NCBI GenBank assembly: GCA_965247815.1 | Contig: CBDFHW010000006.1 | Location: 1 to 64,000 of the forward strand | Source of the DNA: CBDAQA01 sp965247815 | GTDB taxonomy: Bacteria > Planctomycetota > Phycisphaerae > Tepidisphaerales > Tepidisphaeraceae | Length of the DNA stretch: 64,000 bases | Reading direction: 5' to 3' | Shown here: piece after piece, positions 35,301 to 42,153 of the stretch | How the letters are laid out: each line of letters begins with the position of its first letter | How positions within the stretch are numbered: position 1 is the stretch's first letter | The notes under the pieces: generated by a model | Databases searched by the model: none | The model's input: only the letters and a program-made list of their open reading frames with translations | Told to the model about the DNA's origin: nothing | Translations under genes and position numbers: made by a program

Positions 35301-37661
35301 GTTGACGTTTTCCGTCGCCGCCAGGAACGCATCGGCGGCTGCGAGCGGGTCGGGCTCGTCGGTCGGGATGTCGTTATCGAGCGAGAGCGGGAGGTGATCT
35401 TCGCCGGGGGGAATCGGCGCGGTCGCGATATGTTCTGCCGAGCCCGATTCGGTCACGGGGTACAGTTGTTCGGCGAGTCCGAGTTCGCCGGCCATCAGAT
35501 CGTCGAAGGCGACCGCTTCGGTCTGTTCGTGGGTCAACGGGATCGCGACCGGCGGGTCGGCGACGACGATGTCGTCGTGGCTGCCGTGAATCACGGTATC
35601 GCGGAACTCGTCGGTGCCGACGACCGGCTCGGGCTCGGCCGTGGCTTCGGGCGCAACGCCGGGGACCGACGCTTCGACCACTTCGGCTTCGTGCGGCTCG
35701 GCGTTGGCCTGCTCGGCCGCGGGCAACGCCTCTTCGCTTAGGTCACCCGCCGGTTCGATATCCGCTTCATCGAGAACCTCGGCGTCGACCACGGGTTCCG
35801 TCGACGGTTCGGTTTCCGACAACGGTCCGATCGCGGACTCGACGGGCTCGATCACCGGGTCGGGCGAGACTTCGAGCGGCTCGGTCGTCTCGGCACTGGC
35901 GCGCGGGGCGGGTGTTGCAGGGGCCGCGGTCTCTGCGATCGGCGTTGACGCTTCGGCCGGCGCTTCGTCGGCGACGACTTCGTCAACCGGCACGAACTCG
36001 GCAGGCCTGGTGGTTGCGGGCGCGACCGGCGTTCCAAGAATCGCCTGCTCGGCTTCGGCATCCAGTTCCGGGTCTCCCCAGAACATGACGTCCGGGAGCT
36101 GGTCGACCGCCGCGGGCGCGACCGGGGCGGGCGATGGCGGCACGATCGGCAGAGCGGCAACTTCTGACGACTCGGTCGTCGTCGAGGTCGACTCCGGCGA
36201 CGGCTCGGTCGCGTTGTTCGATACGAATGCAATTTCGGCGATCGGTTCGGCAACGGCCCGCTCCGTCGTCACCGGTCCGTTCACTTCCTCGACCAGATTT
36301 TCGGCGGACGTCACCCCCTCGGCGGTGGCGGCGGGGACCAAATCGTTTGAAGTTTCGGACGGCCCTGCATGCTCTGCTGGCTGCTCGACCTCATCAGACA
36401 CCTCGAGCGGGATCGCCGTTTCAACGGCGTCGGCCGGTTCGGCAACGGGTTGCTGTTCATCGACGACGTCGAAAGCTTCGACCACCGATTCGGCGACGCC
36501 GGATGAAAGAGGCTCGGCACCGCCGCCGCCTTCATCCGCCAAGAGCACTGCTTCTTCAATAGCGACCGGATCGTCTGAGGAAACGGTGTCTTCGGTCGCA
36601 AGGAACCCGGCCGGTTCGTCATCGGCCGGGGTGGCGTCGGCTTCGTCCGCGGCTGCTTCCTCGACCGCAGGCTCGCCGATTTCTGGTTCGCCGGCCAGGG
36701 GAATCAGGTCGTCGGTCGGTGTGACCTCAGTCTCGCCTGATATTTCGACCGGCATCGCGGCGGAGATGTCAGCCGACATGCCGCCCGACGAATGGCGGGT
36801 GCTCGTCTCGGCGACGTCTTCCAGCGGCAAGGCGTCGTTGGCGGTGACGGCCGACGGCAGTTCCATCGCCGGCTCGACATCATCATCAGATTCGACCGGG
36901 ATCGGTTCGGCAGACTGAGAAACCGATACCGCTTCGGCCGGTTCGACCTCCACGGGCATTGGCGTGTACGAATCTTCCGGCGAGATGGGTTCGGGTTCGA
37001 GAGCCTTGGCGGGCTGGAAGAAAATCGAGGCCGACCCGATTTCGATGCGGTCGCCGAACTTCAGCTGTTGTTGGTGGATTGTTTTATCGTTAACGACGGT
37101 CCCGGTGCGTGACCCGAGGTCGCGAATCGCCCAGCGGCCTTCGACCTGAAAGATGGCGGCGTGAGCGGCAGAGACGGCCGAGTCGTTGGCCAGCGCGACC
37201 GGGCTGGTTTCCCTGCGGCCGATCAGCGTGACCCGCCCGGTGATGGGCACCGGCGCGGTGCCGGCGACGATCACCACCGCCGGCGGCGCTTCGACCGAAG
37301 TAGCTGCGGCCGGGGCGTTGGTCGGGGAACGGAACCGGAAGACGAATTTCCCAATCTGGACCCGGTCGCCGGTCTTCAGCTCGGCATCGGCAACCGGCTT
37401 GCCATTGACCAGAACCCCGGTCCGGCTGGCGAGGTCGGCGATGTATGTGCCCCCGCCGCTGTTGACCAGCATCGCGTGGCTTTTACTGACGGTCCGGGAG
37501 ATCAGGTGCAGCCGCGCGCTGTCGCTGGAACCGACGGTGGTAACAGTGCGGTCCAGCGGAATATCGGGCCTGCCCGCGAGCGCACCTTGCGGAACGAGCA
37601 CGGGGGTCGTGCGACCTGCCGGGTTGCGTGGGCTGGGATTACCGGTGGACTCTGAGGCCAT
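32340..37661 (-). CDS. Giant FHA-FHA / acidic disordered / Wzz-like membrane protein
   Basis: The product is 1773 residues. Residues about 35-110 and 130-215 are two forkhead-associated (FHA) domains, which bind phosphothreonine; the core motifs are RLHLISRTVSKSHA with GTYIADLASRTGVLVNG, and ALANDSAVSAAHA with AIRDLGSRTGTVVND. About 1000 residues of acidic Ala/Glu/Pro/Thr/Ser-rich, apparently disordered sequence follow. A membrane helix lies at about 1286-1308 (PLLVLMLIIFPVALFGAIFS). Then comes a periplasmic coiled-coil region with features of chain-length determinants (Wzz/GNVR-like), a second helix at about 1698-1719, and a short tail. The topology would put the FHA domains in the cytoplasm. 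No kinase or polysaccharide genes adjoin it. Confidence 0.72.
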   Translation of the reverse strand: MASESTGNPSPRNPAGRTTPVLVPQGALAGRPDIPLDRTVTTVGSSDSARLHLISRTVSKSHAMLVNSGGGTYIADLASRTGVLVNGKPVADAELKTGDRVQIGKFVFRFRSPTNAPAAATSVEAPPAVVIVAGTAPVPITGRVTLIGRRETSPVALANDSAVSAAHAAIFQVEGRWAIRDLGSRTGTVVNDKTIHQQQLKFGDRIEIGSASIFFQPAKALEPEPISPEDSYTPMPVEVEPAEAVSVSQSAEPIPVESDDDVEPAMELPSAVTANDALPLEDVAETSTRHSSGGMSADISAAMPVEISGETEVTPTDDLIPLAGEPEIGEPAVEEAAADEADATPADDEPAGFLATEDTVSSDDPVAIEEAVLLADEGGGGAEPLSSGVAESVVEAFDVVDEQQPVAEPADAVETAIPLEVSDEVEQPAEHAGPSETSNDLVPAATAEGVTSAENLVEEVNGPVTTERAVAEPIAEIAFVSNNATEPSPESTSTTTESSEVAALPIVPPSPAPVAPAAVDQLPDVMFWGDPELDAEAEQAILGTPVAPATTRPAEFVPVDEVVADEAPAEASTPIAETAAPATPAPRASAETTEPLEVSPDPVIEPVESAIGPLSETEPSTEPVVDAEVLDEADIEPAGDLSEEALPAAEQANAEPHEAEVVEASVPGVAPEATAEPEPVVGTDEFRDTVIHGSHDDIVVADPPVAIPLTHEQTEAVAFDDLMAGELGLAEQLYPVTESGSAEHIATAPIPPGEDHLPLSLDNDIPTDEPDPLAAADAFLAATENVNDIGVENVTVTEAETIPGTDAENVAHTIETASPLADPPLSNLNFDPVDSSDSVTGFAVDETPIDVETVLGDEAAVPMGNFVPEGSAVISTEPQTGEISVVINEYIPGDLQSAADDAASVAMVPVSESITESLPETEELLTVEDGTAVIEGLEEISTADALPAPATAADPDAFEWLDDASAPVESVDDLILEESGETQPVAEATTPVEEVVTAAEGLSEDPHGTEDDLDFLEFGDAEPDAESDAATGTAVINAELPEDSETTTVTESHTNGIATESAEPSASTESAETPRPRTGPSLFGFDFEGGSFIGGMPLKLTVPPPAASAPPPQTPAAVFDFKSRAPSGLGGMIPPAPTRSKPAPHAAPPGTDDTQGFKRPLTPPRPAINPGVRSDAAPMSLTGLGTDSRAAWPAPPEIPPTLKEIGKSANGADTRQSPAGAKPLSLDVFSQNAASIGVEVFGGRPNPGTVPDSSETRAIEQKLAAEQTPEPVAAPQQAIPYRRSKAPLLVLMLIIFPVALFGAIFSFVPSSATIVGTLKFDNVSGQTAHDVLKSQKSLLASSGVISTAREVLKMHKVSTGITDDPAALDKMRQDPSAVTWVGADTLQVEFYSYDPPAGVKQMHAMLESLKSSDRNLDDRRASAQYALEAARTERTKAQDAIAAVDEQRKIQLQLAQSTPERSTIEQLDTDATKLNQQLADAKTARESSAAVLADLSSRDPLKPINVDTDPQVLDLQKQLSQLNDQIARSRPAGSTGPTPPTPGAAVTAATTQPADADPLVAVLQQDADRLASKLSRRREQLAADAALAPEERRLILESTKEKMSVNLAALERKEADAKVAAEQATAAADKAHKRFDDARSAGAKADDLGQHEMTLQDSLKPLVETEKQQQAALDNCYTVAAGTPIEVKQPVDLFEPQWPLWAGSSALVVLILVWLLWIEATRPAIVVGQTPAAAPLVNPPAPRSVPWPQPHQLEGLKADAAARTEDPKEYAGV

Positions 37662-38077
37662 CTAGAAAAATCCTACGTCCGTCAGTGGCGGCGGTGCGAA
37701 ACACCACCAGAATCTCACCCGCGCGGAGGGCGTACGCCGGCACAGGAAAACCGCCGGATCATAACAGACATCGTCGCGGCCATATAGCCAGCCGCAATTC
37801 TTTCGGACGAAAGTTTTTCTGCCGTGTTATTGGACGTCGGGCGGGGTTGAGGTCGCAAAAATCAGCAGCGAAGGGCTGGAGAAGCTCGAATGACGAAACC
37901 CGAATGACGAATCAATGACGACTGATCAAATTCGAATGACGAAACAAAGCGGAACAGGTTGCCTTACAACCGAATGCAATCGTCGCAAACCGCACCATTC
38001 GTCATTCACTTGTCATTCGAATTTCGTCATTCGAGTTTCAGTTTTCGGATTTCGAGCTTCGGATTTCGCATTTCCCT
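37662..38077. repeat. Intergenic inverted pair of CGAATGACGAA repeats
   Basis: This 416-base spacer lies between the 5' end of the FHA gene and the 3' end of gatB. The first 220 bases show nothing. From 37886 to 37943 the plus strand repeats CGAATGACGAA-like units. From 37996 to 38033 the same units recur in inverse orientation (ATTCGTCATTC). These are followed at 38041-38070 by TTCGGATTTCG units like those at 19922-20142. The two halves could pair in an imperfect long hairpin downstream of gatB. No open frame here looks coding. Confidence 0.7.
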
Positions 38078-39550
38078 TCATCCCAATTTCGCCTTGAGCC
38101 GCTCCTGCACCAGCTTCGGGTTCAATCCCTTGCTCTGTTTCATGACCATGCCGATCAAGGATCCGATCGCGCTGGCCTTGCCGCCTTTGTAGTCCGCGAG
38201 CGATTTCGGGTTGGTGGCGATCATCGCATCAATCGCGGCGTCGATCGGGCCGGTGTCGCTGACCTGTTTCAACCCGAGTTCGTCGGCGACCGCGGTCGCG
38301 CTCCCCCCGCCGGTCTCGGCCAAGCGATCGAAGATCGCCGCCGCGGCGCTGGACGAAATCTGGTCGCCGTCGATCATGATCGCGACTTCTTCAAACACCG
38401 ACGGCGCGAGCCCGAGATCATATACGGGCTTGCTCTTGACGTTCGACAGTCGGAATCCGTGGGACAAGATCAGATTCGCGGTTCGGGCCGGGCGGGCCTT
38501 GTTGGTCAGAGTTCCCTCGTAAAAATCCCCCAGCTTGCGGTCCCCGGCCAGCGTGGCCGCGTCGGCAGGGCTTAGGCCGAACTGGTCGATGTACCGCTTA
38601 CGCCGGGCCGCGGGCAGTTCGCCGACCTGCGATTTGAGTTCGGTCAGCCATTTCTCGTCCACCTGCACCGGCACCAGGTCCGGGTCGGGGAAATACCGGT
38701 AGTCGTGGGCGCCTTCCTTGTCCCGCTGTTTCCAGGTGGACTGCGTGTCTTCGTCCCAGCCGTAGGTGCTCTTTCGACCCAGCGACCCGGTCTCGACCCA
38801 TTCGTCGATCTGCCGGCGGACTTCGTAATCGGTCGCCTTCTGCAGCACGCTGAAGCTGTTCAGATTCTTGATCTCGGTGATGGCGGTCTTGTGCACGTCG
38901 CCGTTCTGGTCGGTGATATGCACGTTGATGTTCGGCTCGAACCGCATGTGCCCCATCTGCATCTGGGCGTGGCTGACGCCGAGGAACTGCACCAGTTTCT
39001 GCAGCTCCTGCCCGAATGCCGCGACCTCTTCACCGCTGGACAAATCCGGCTCGGTGACGATTTCCAGCAGCGGCGTGCCCGCGCGGTTCAGGTCCACGAT
39101 CGACCAATCAATATGATATCCCCCCGGCGCGTCGTGCAGGAGCTTGCCGGCATCCTCTTCCAGATGCGCCCGGCGGATCCGCACGTTCTTCACCGTGCCG
39201 TCTTTTAATGTCAGATCGAATTCGCCCTCGTAGCACAACGGCAGGTCGTACTGGCTGATCTGGTAATTCTTCGGCAGATCCGGGTAGTAATAACTTTTGC
39301 GGTCCCACTTGGTGTGCTCGGCGATTTTACACCCCAACGCGAGGCCGGCCTTGATCGAATACTCGACCGCCTTCTTGTTCATGACGGGCAGAACACCGGG
39401 CAGGCCGAGGATGACCGGGTCGACCTGCGAGTTCGGGGCACCCCCGAACCCGTTAGCGGCGCCGGTGAACATCTTTGACGCCGTCGCGAGTTGGACGTGA
39501 ATCTCCATCCCGACCAGAACCCTGTATGACTTGACGATTCGCTCGGCCAT
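38078..39550 (-). CDS. gatB: Asp-tRNA(Asn)/Glu-tRNA(Gln) amidotransferase subunit B
   Basis: 490 residues from the ATG at 39550 (MAERIVKSYRVLVGMEIHVQL), supported by AAGGAG upstream; the frame is open 18 more codons. The GatB core is clear: GMEIHVQLAT, YYPDLPKNYQISQYDLPL, and HLEEDAGKLLHDAPGGYHIDWSIVDLNRAGTPLLEIVTEPDL. The C-terminal YqeY-like tRNA-binding domain ends KGLNPKLVQERLKAKLG. With GatA and GatC it converts misacylated Glu-tRNA(Gln) or Asp-tRNA(Asn) to the amidated forms. The partners are not in the window. It is divergent from the tag remnant. Confidence 0.97.
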   Translation of the reverse strand: MAERIVKSYRVLVGMEIHVQLATASKMFTGAANGFGGAPNSQVDPVILGLPGVLPVMNKKAVEYSIKAGLALGCKIAEHTKWDRKSYYYPDLPKNYQISQYDLPLCYEGEFDLTLKDGTVKNVRIRRAHLEEDAGKLLHDAPGGYHIDWSIVDLNRAGTPLLEIVTEPDLSSGEEVAAFGQELQKLVQFLGVSHAQMQMGHMRFEPNINVHITDQNGDVHKTAITEIKNLNSFSVLQKATDYEVRRQIDEWVETGSLGRKSTYGWDEDTQSTWKQRDKEGAHDYRYFPDPDLVPVQVDEKWLTELKSQVGELPAARRKRYIDQFGLSPADAATLAGDRKLGDFYEGTLTNKARPARTANLILSHGFRLSNVKSKPVYDLGLAPSVFEEVAIMIDGDQISSSAAAAIFDRLAETGGGSATAVADELGLKQVSDTGPIDAAIDAMIATNPKSLADYKGGKASAIGSLIGMVMKQSKGLNPKLVQERLKAKLG

Positions 39551-39672
39551 TTCGACAAACTCCTTCAGTTTGCGTGGAGTATAGTGCGGGCAAGGTTGAT
39601 CCAACAGACCCCGATTTCAGCAGGAGAGCCGGGTCGCGCGTTACACTTTTTTCGTTCAACAACGGAGTCGCG

Positions 39673-40275
39673 ATCACCAAAGACACCCCGACGACAACGT
39701 CTCGCTGCAAATGGGCCGGGACCGGAACGCTGATGTGCAAATACCACGACGAGGAATGGGGCGTCCCCGAGTATGACGGGAAAAAGTTGTGGGGCAAACT
39801 GATGCTCGACGGCTTTCAGGCCGGGCTGTCGTGGATGACAATTCTTAAAAAGCGGGAAGCGTTCCGCGAGGCGTTCGCCGACTTCGACCCGCACGCGGTC
39901 GCCCGGTTCACCGAAAAGGACGTGACCCGGTTGCTGGACAATGCCGGCATCATCCGGTCGCGGGCGAAGATTGAATCGACCATCACCGGCGCGAAGATCT
40001 AGGTCGCGATGGAAAAAGCCGGCGAGGATTTTTCCAAATTCGTCTGGGGCCTGGCCGGGCGCAAACCGGTCGCGAACACGACCGGCGTCGTCCCGGCAAA
40101 GACCCCGCTGTCGGAGGCGATGTCGGCGGCATTGAAAAAGCGCGGATTCAAATTCGTCGGGCCCGTGATCGTGTACGCCTGGATGCAGGCGGTCGGCATG
40201 GTGAACGATCACTCGCCGGATTGTTTCCGGCGGCACGCGGTCGAAAAAAAAGCGACCCGGCGATCCCCCGTTTAG
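39673..40275 (+). pseudogene. tag: DNA-3-methyladenine glycosylase I, interrupted by an amber codon
   Basis: The frame reads as a complete Tag from RCKWAGTGTLMCKYHDEEWG to the stop at 40273-40275, except for TAG at 40000-40002. Aligned with E. coli Tag (IIGNARAYLQM), the stop replaces Tyr, a one-base change from TAC or TAT. Zinc ligands of the family are kept on both sides (Cys in RCKW, His in KYHDEEW, His and Cys in NDHSPDC). There is no ATG, GTG or TTG where Tag should start: ATC at 39673 lies five bases after GGAG, suggesting the start codon is also lost. The first ATG in frame (39574) would add 33 unrelated residues. The final stop is supplied by the GTTTAG of repeat D1. Two open pieces remain: 39574-40002 and 40009-40275. 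Confidence 0.8.
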
Positions 40276-40311
40276 CCGCCGCACTTGTGCGGCGCTGCCG
40301 TCGCGAAACGC
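40270..40311. repeat. Family D repeat, copy 1 (direct)
   Basis: GTTTAGCCGCCGCACTTGTG through the GTCGCGAAACGC end. It contains the perfect hairpin GCCGCAC-TT-GTGCGGC and recurs in the same orientation at 40394-40436. Its GTTTAG provides the stop codon of the tag remnant. Confidence 0.9.
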
Positions 40312-40393
40312 CAGTATCGGCACGGTGAAAGTCCACTCGCGCGACCGTTTTCGACGGGATGAAGTGAAAAAGAAAACGAAAGGCCGATCCCAC

Positions 40394-40475
40394 GTTTAGC
40401 CGCCGCACTTGTGCGGCGCTGCCGTCCCGAAACGCGTTTGCCGAAGACTACGCCGCACAAGTGCGGCGGCTAAAC
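40394..40475. repeat. Family D palindromic pair, copies 2 and 3
   Basis: The copy at 40394-40436 is nearly identical to 40270-40311. The copy at 40451-40475 is the exact inverse of its first 25 bases, ending GCGGCGGCTAAAC. Copies 2 and 3 form an inverted pair with nested hairpins. The whole spacer 40276-40519 between tag and the dehydrogenase is made of these repeats and short filler. Confidence 0.9.
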
Positions 40476-40519
40476 GGAACGCCGGGCGAAAATTCAGCGC
40501 CTGAGATATCATCCACTTC

Positions 40520-41881
40520 GTGAGTTTCAAATCGATCAACCCCGCGACCGAGAAGCTGATCGTCGAGCACGGCCTGCACTCGCCGGAGCAGATTAACCAA
40601 AAGCTGAATCGCGCCGCGTCTGAGTTTGACAGCTGGCGTCGGACCGATTTCGAAGAGCGTACCGCGCTCATGCAGACGACCGCCGGGTTGTTGCGGTCGC
40701 GTCGCGATACGTTGGCGGCATTAATGACCGCCGAGATGGGCAAGCCCGTCGTACAAGCCGAAGGCGAGATCGACAAATGCGCTGACGCGTGCGAATTTTT
40801 CGCCGCGCATGCCGAGGCGATGCTGAAGACCGAGACGATCGCGTCGGACGCCACGCGCAGCTGTGTGCGGTACGAACCGCTGGGCGCGGTGCTGGCGATC
40901 ATGCCGTGGAATTTTCCGTTCTGGCAGGTCTTCCGGTTCGCGGCACCGAACCTGATGGCCGGCAACGTCGGGGTGCTGAAACACGCGCCGAACGTGATCG
41001 GGTGTGCCCGGGCGATCGTCAAGATTTTTACCGACGCCGGGTTCCCCGACGGCGCGTTCACCACGCTGGTGGTCGACACGCCGGCGGTCAAAAGCATCAT
41101 CGAGCACCCCGCGATCGTGGCGGTGACATTGACCGGCAGCGAGCGCGCCGGCCGGGCGGTCGCGGCACAGGCGGGGGCGGCCTTGAAGAAGACCGTGCTG
41201 GAACTCGGCGGGTCCGACCCGTTCCTGGTCCTGGCCGACGCCGACATCCCGTCGGTCGCCACCGCGGCGGCGAACGCGCGGTGCATCAACAACGGGCAGA
41301 GCTGCATCGCCGCGAAGCGGTTCATCGTCGAAGCATCGGTCGCCGACGAATTCGAATCGGCGTTCGCGATGGCGATGGCGGAAATGAAGCTCGGCGACCC
41401 GACCCGACGCACGACCCAGGTCGGCCCATTGGCGCGAAAAGACTTGGTTGACAATCTAGCCCGGCAGGTGGCCGCTTCGGTCGAGATGGGCGCGCATGTC
41501 GCGGTCGGCGGGCACCACCGGACGCCGGGGTTTTACTTCGCCCCCGCGGTGCTCACCGACGTCACGCCCGGGATGCCGGTGTTCGACGAGGAAACGTTCG
41601 GCCCCGTGGCCGCGGTCGTCCGGGCGGCGGACGAACACGAACTGGTCGCGCTGGCGAATCGGTCGCGCTACGGCCTGGGCGCGAGCATCTGGACCAAGGA
41701 CCTGGACCGCGCCGACCGCATCGCCGCGAAGCTCAACTGCGGCGGCGTCTTCGTCAACGGCCCGGTAAAGTCGGATTCAAGATTGCCCTTCGGCGGGATC
41801 AAAAACAGCGGCTACGGCAGAGAGCTGTCGACGGCCGGCGTCCGCGAATTCGTGAACGTGAAAACGGTCTGGGTGAAGTAG
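40520..41881 (+). CDS. NAD(P)-dependent aldehyde dehydrogenase (succinate-semialdehyde type)
   Basis: This 453-residue protein starts with GTG at 40520. It is a canonical ALDH superfamily member: the cofactor-side motif PWNFPFWQVFRFAAPNLMAGN, general-base Glu228 in LELGGSDP, nucleophile Cys262 in NNGQSCIAAKR, and the C-terminal PFGGIKNSGYGRE. The length and the LELGGSDPF and CIAAKRF signatures match the short succinate-semialdehyde dehydrogenase group (GabD2/Sad-like). That enzyme oxidises succinate semialdehyde to succinate in 4-aminobutyrate breakdown. No GABA transaminase is nearby, so the substrate is inferred from family only. It converges on gyrA. Confidence 0.88.
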   Translation: MSFKSINPATEKLIVEHGLHSPEQINQKLNRAASEFDSWRRTDFEERTALMQTTAGLLRSRRDTLAALMTAEMGKPVVQAEGEIDKCADACEFFAAHAEAMLKTETIASDATRSCVRYEPLGAVLAIMPWNFPFWQVFRFAAPNLMAGNVGVLKHAPNVIGCARAIVKIFTDAGFPDGAFTTLVVDTPAVKSIIEHPAIVAVTLTGSERAGRAVAAQAGAALKKTVLELGGSDPFLVLADADIPSVATAAANARCINNGQSCIAAKRFIVEASVADEFESAFAMAMAEMKLGDPTRRTTQVGPLARKDLVDNLARQVAASVEMGAHVAVGGHHRTPGFYFAPAVLTDVTPGMPVFDEETFGPVAAVVRAADEHELVALANRSRYGLGASIWTKDLDRADRIAAKLNCGGVFVNGPVKSDSRLPFGGIKNSGYGRELSTAGVREFVNVKTVWVK

Positions 41882-41908
41882 GGAGCGTATGGCAGATGAA
41901 GGGTTCTC

Positions 41909-41970
41909 TCACGTTTCACGTTTTCACGTTTTCACTCCGGCTTCATTGAAACGTGAATACGTGAAACGTG
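41909..41970. terminator. Inverted CACGTTTCACG tract, probable bidirectional terminator
   Basis: TCACGTTTCACGTTTTCACG and a further unit (41909-41935) are answered by GAAACGTGAATACGTGAAAC and GTG at 41948-41970 in inverse orientation. The loop is about 12 bases. This can form a long A/T-rich hairpin between the convergent dehydrogenase and gyrA genes. It is built from short-period repeats like those elsewhere in the window, so termination is inference. Confidence 0.5.
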
Positions 41971-42041
41971 CGGAAAAGCTTGCTTATCTCGGCGTCGTCT
42001 TTGAGGTGACGCTCTCGAAACGTTGAACCATTTCACGACTT

Positions 42042-42126
42042 AAGACGCCGGCTCTGAGGTAACCCGAAGAGCCGGGGTTCGGGTCGGTAGGCCCGGCTCT
42101 TCGGGGTACCTTAGAGCCGGCGTCTT
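42042..42126. repeat. Family A palindromic repeat (REPIN-like), full copy 1
   Basis: The left arm begins AAGACGCCGGCTCTGAGG and the right arm ends CCTTAGAGCCGGCGTCTT. The arms match as inverted copies over about 34 bases with few differences. The left arm has a nested hairpin CCGGCTCT-loop-AGAGCCGG. It lies 28 bases beyond the 3' end of gyrA, between convergent genes. Confidence 0.92.
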
Positions 42127-42153
42127 TTGAAAAGTCTTTACAACTCCCAGTGG

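Noticed and set aside
33916..36918. Two Ser/Ala/Gly-rich plus-strand frames opposite the FHA protein
   Set aside because: They mirror the low-complexity acidic region; the minus-strand frame has two clear FHA domains in continuous phase.
40261..40490. Family D repeats considered as a CRISPR array
   Set aside because: Only two direct copies, one inverted copy, unequal spacers and no cas genes; the repeats are palindromic pairs.
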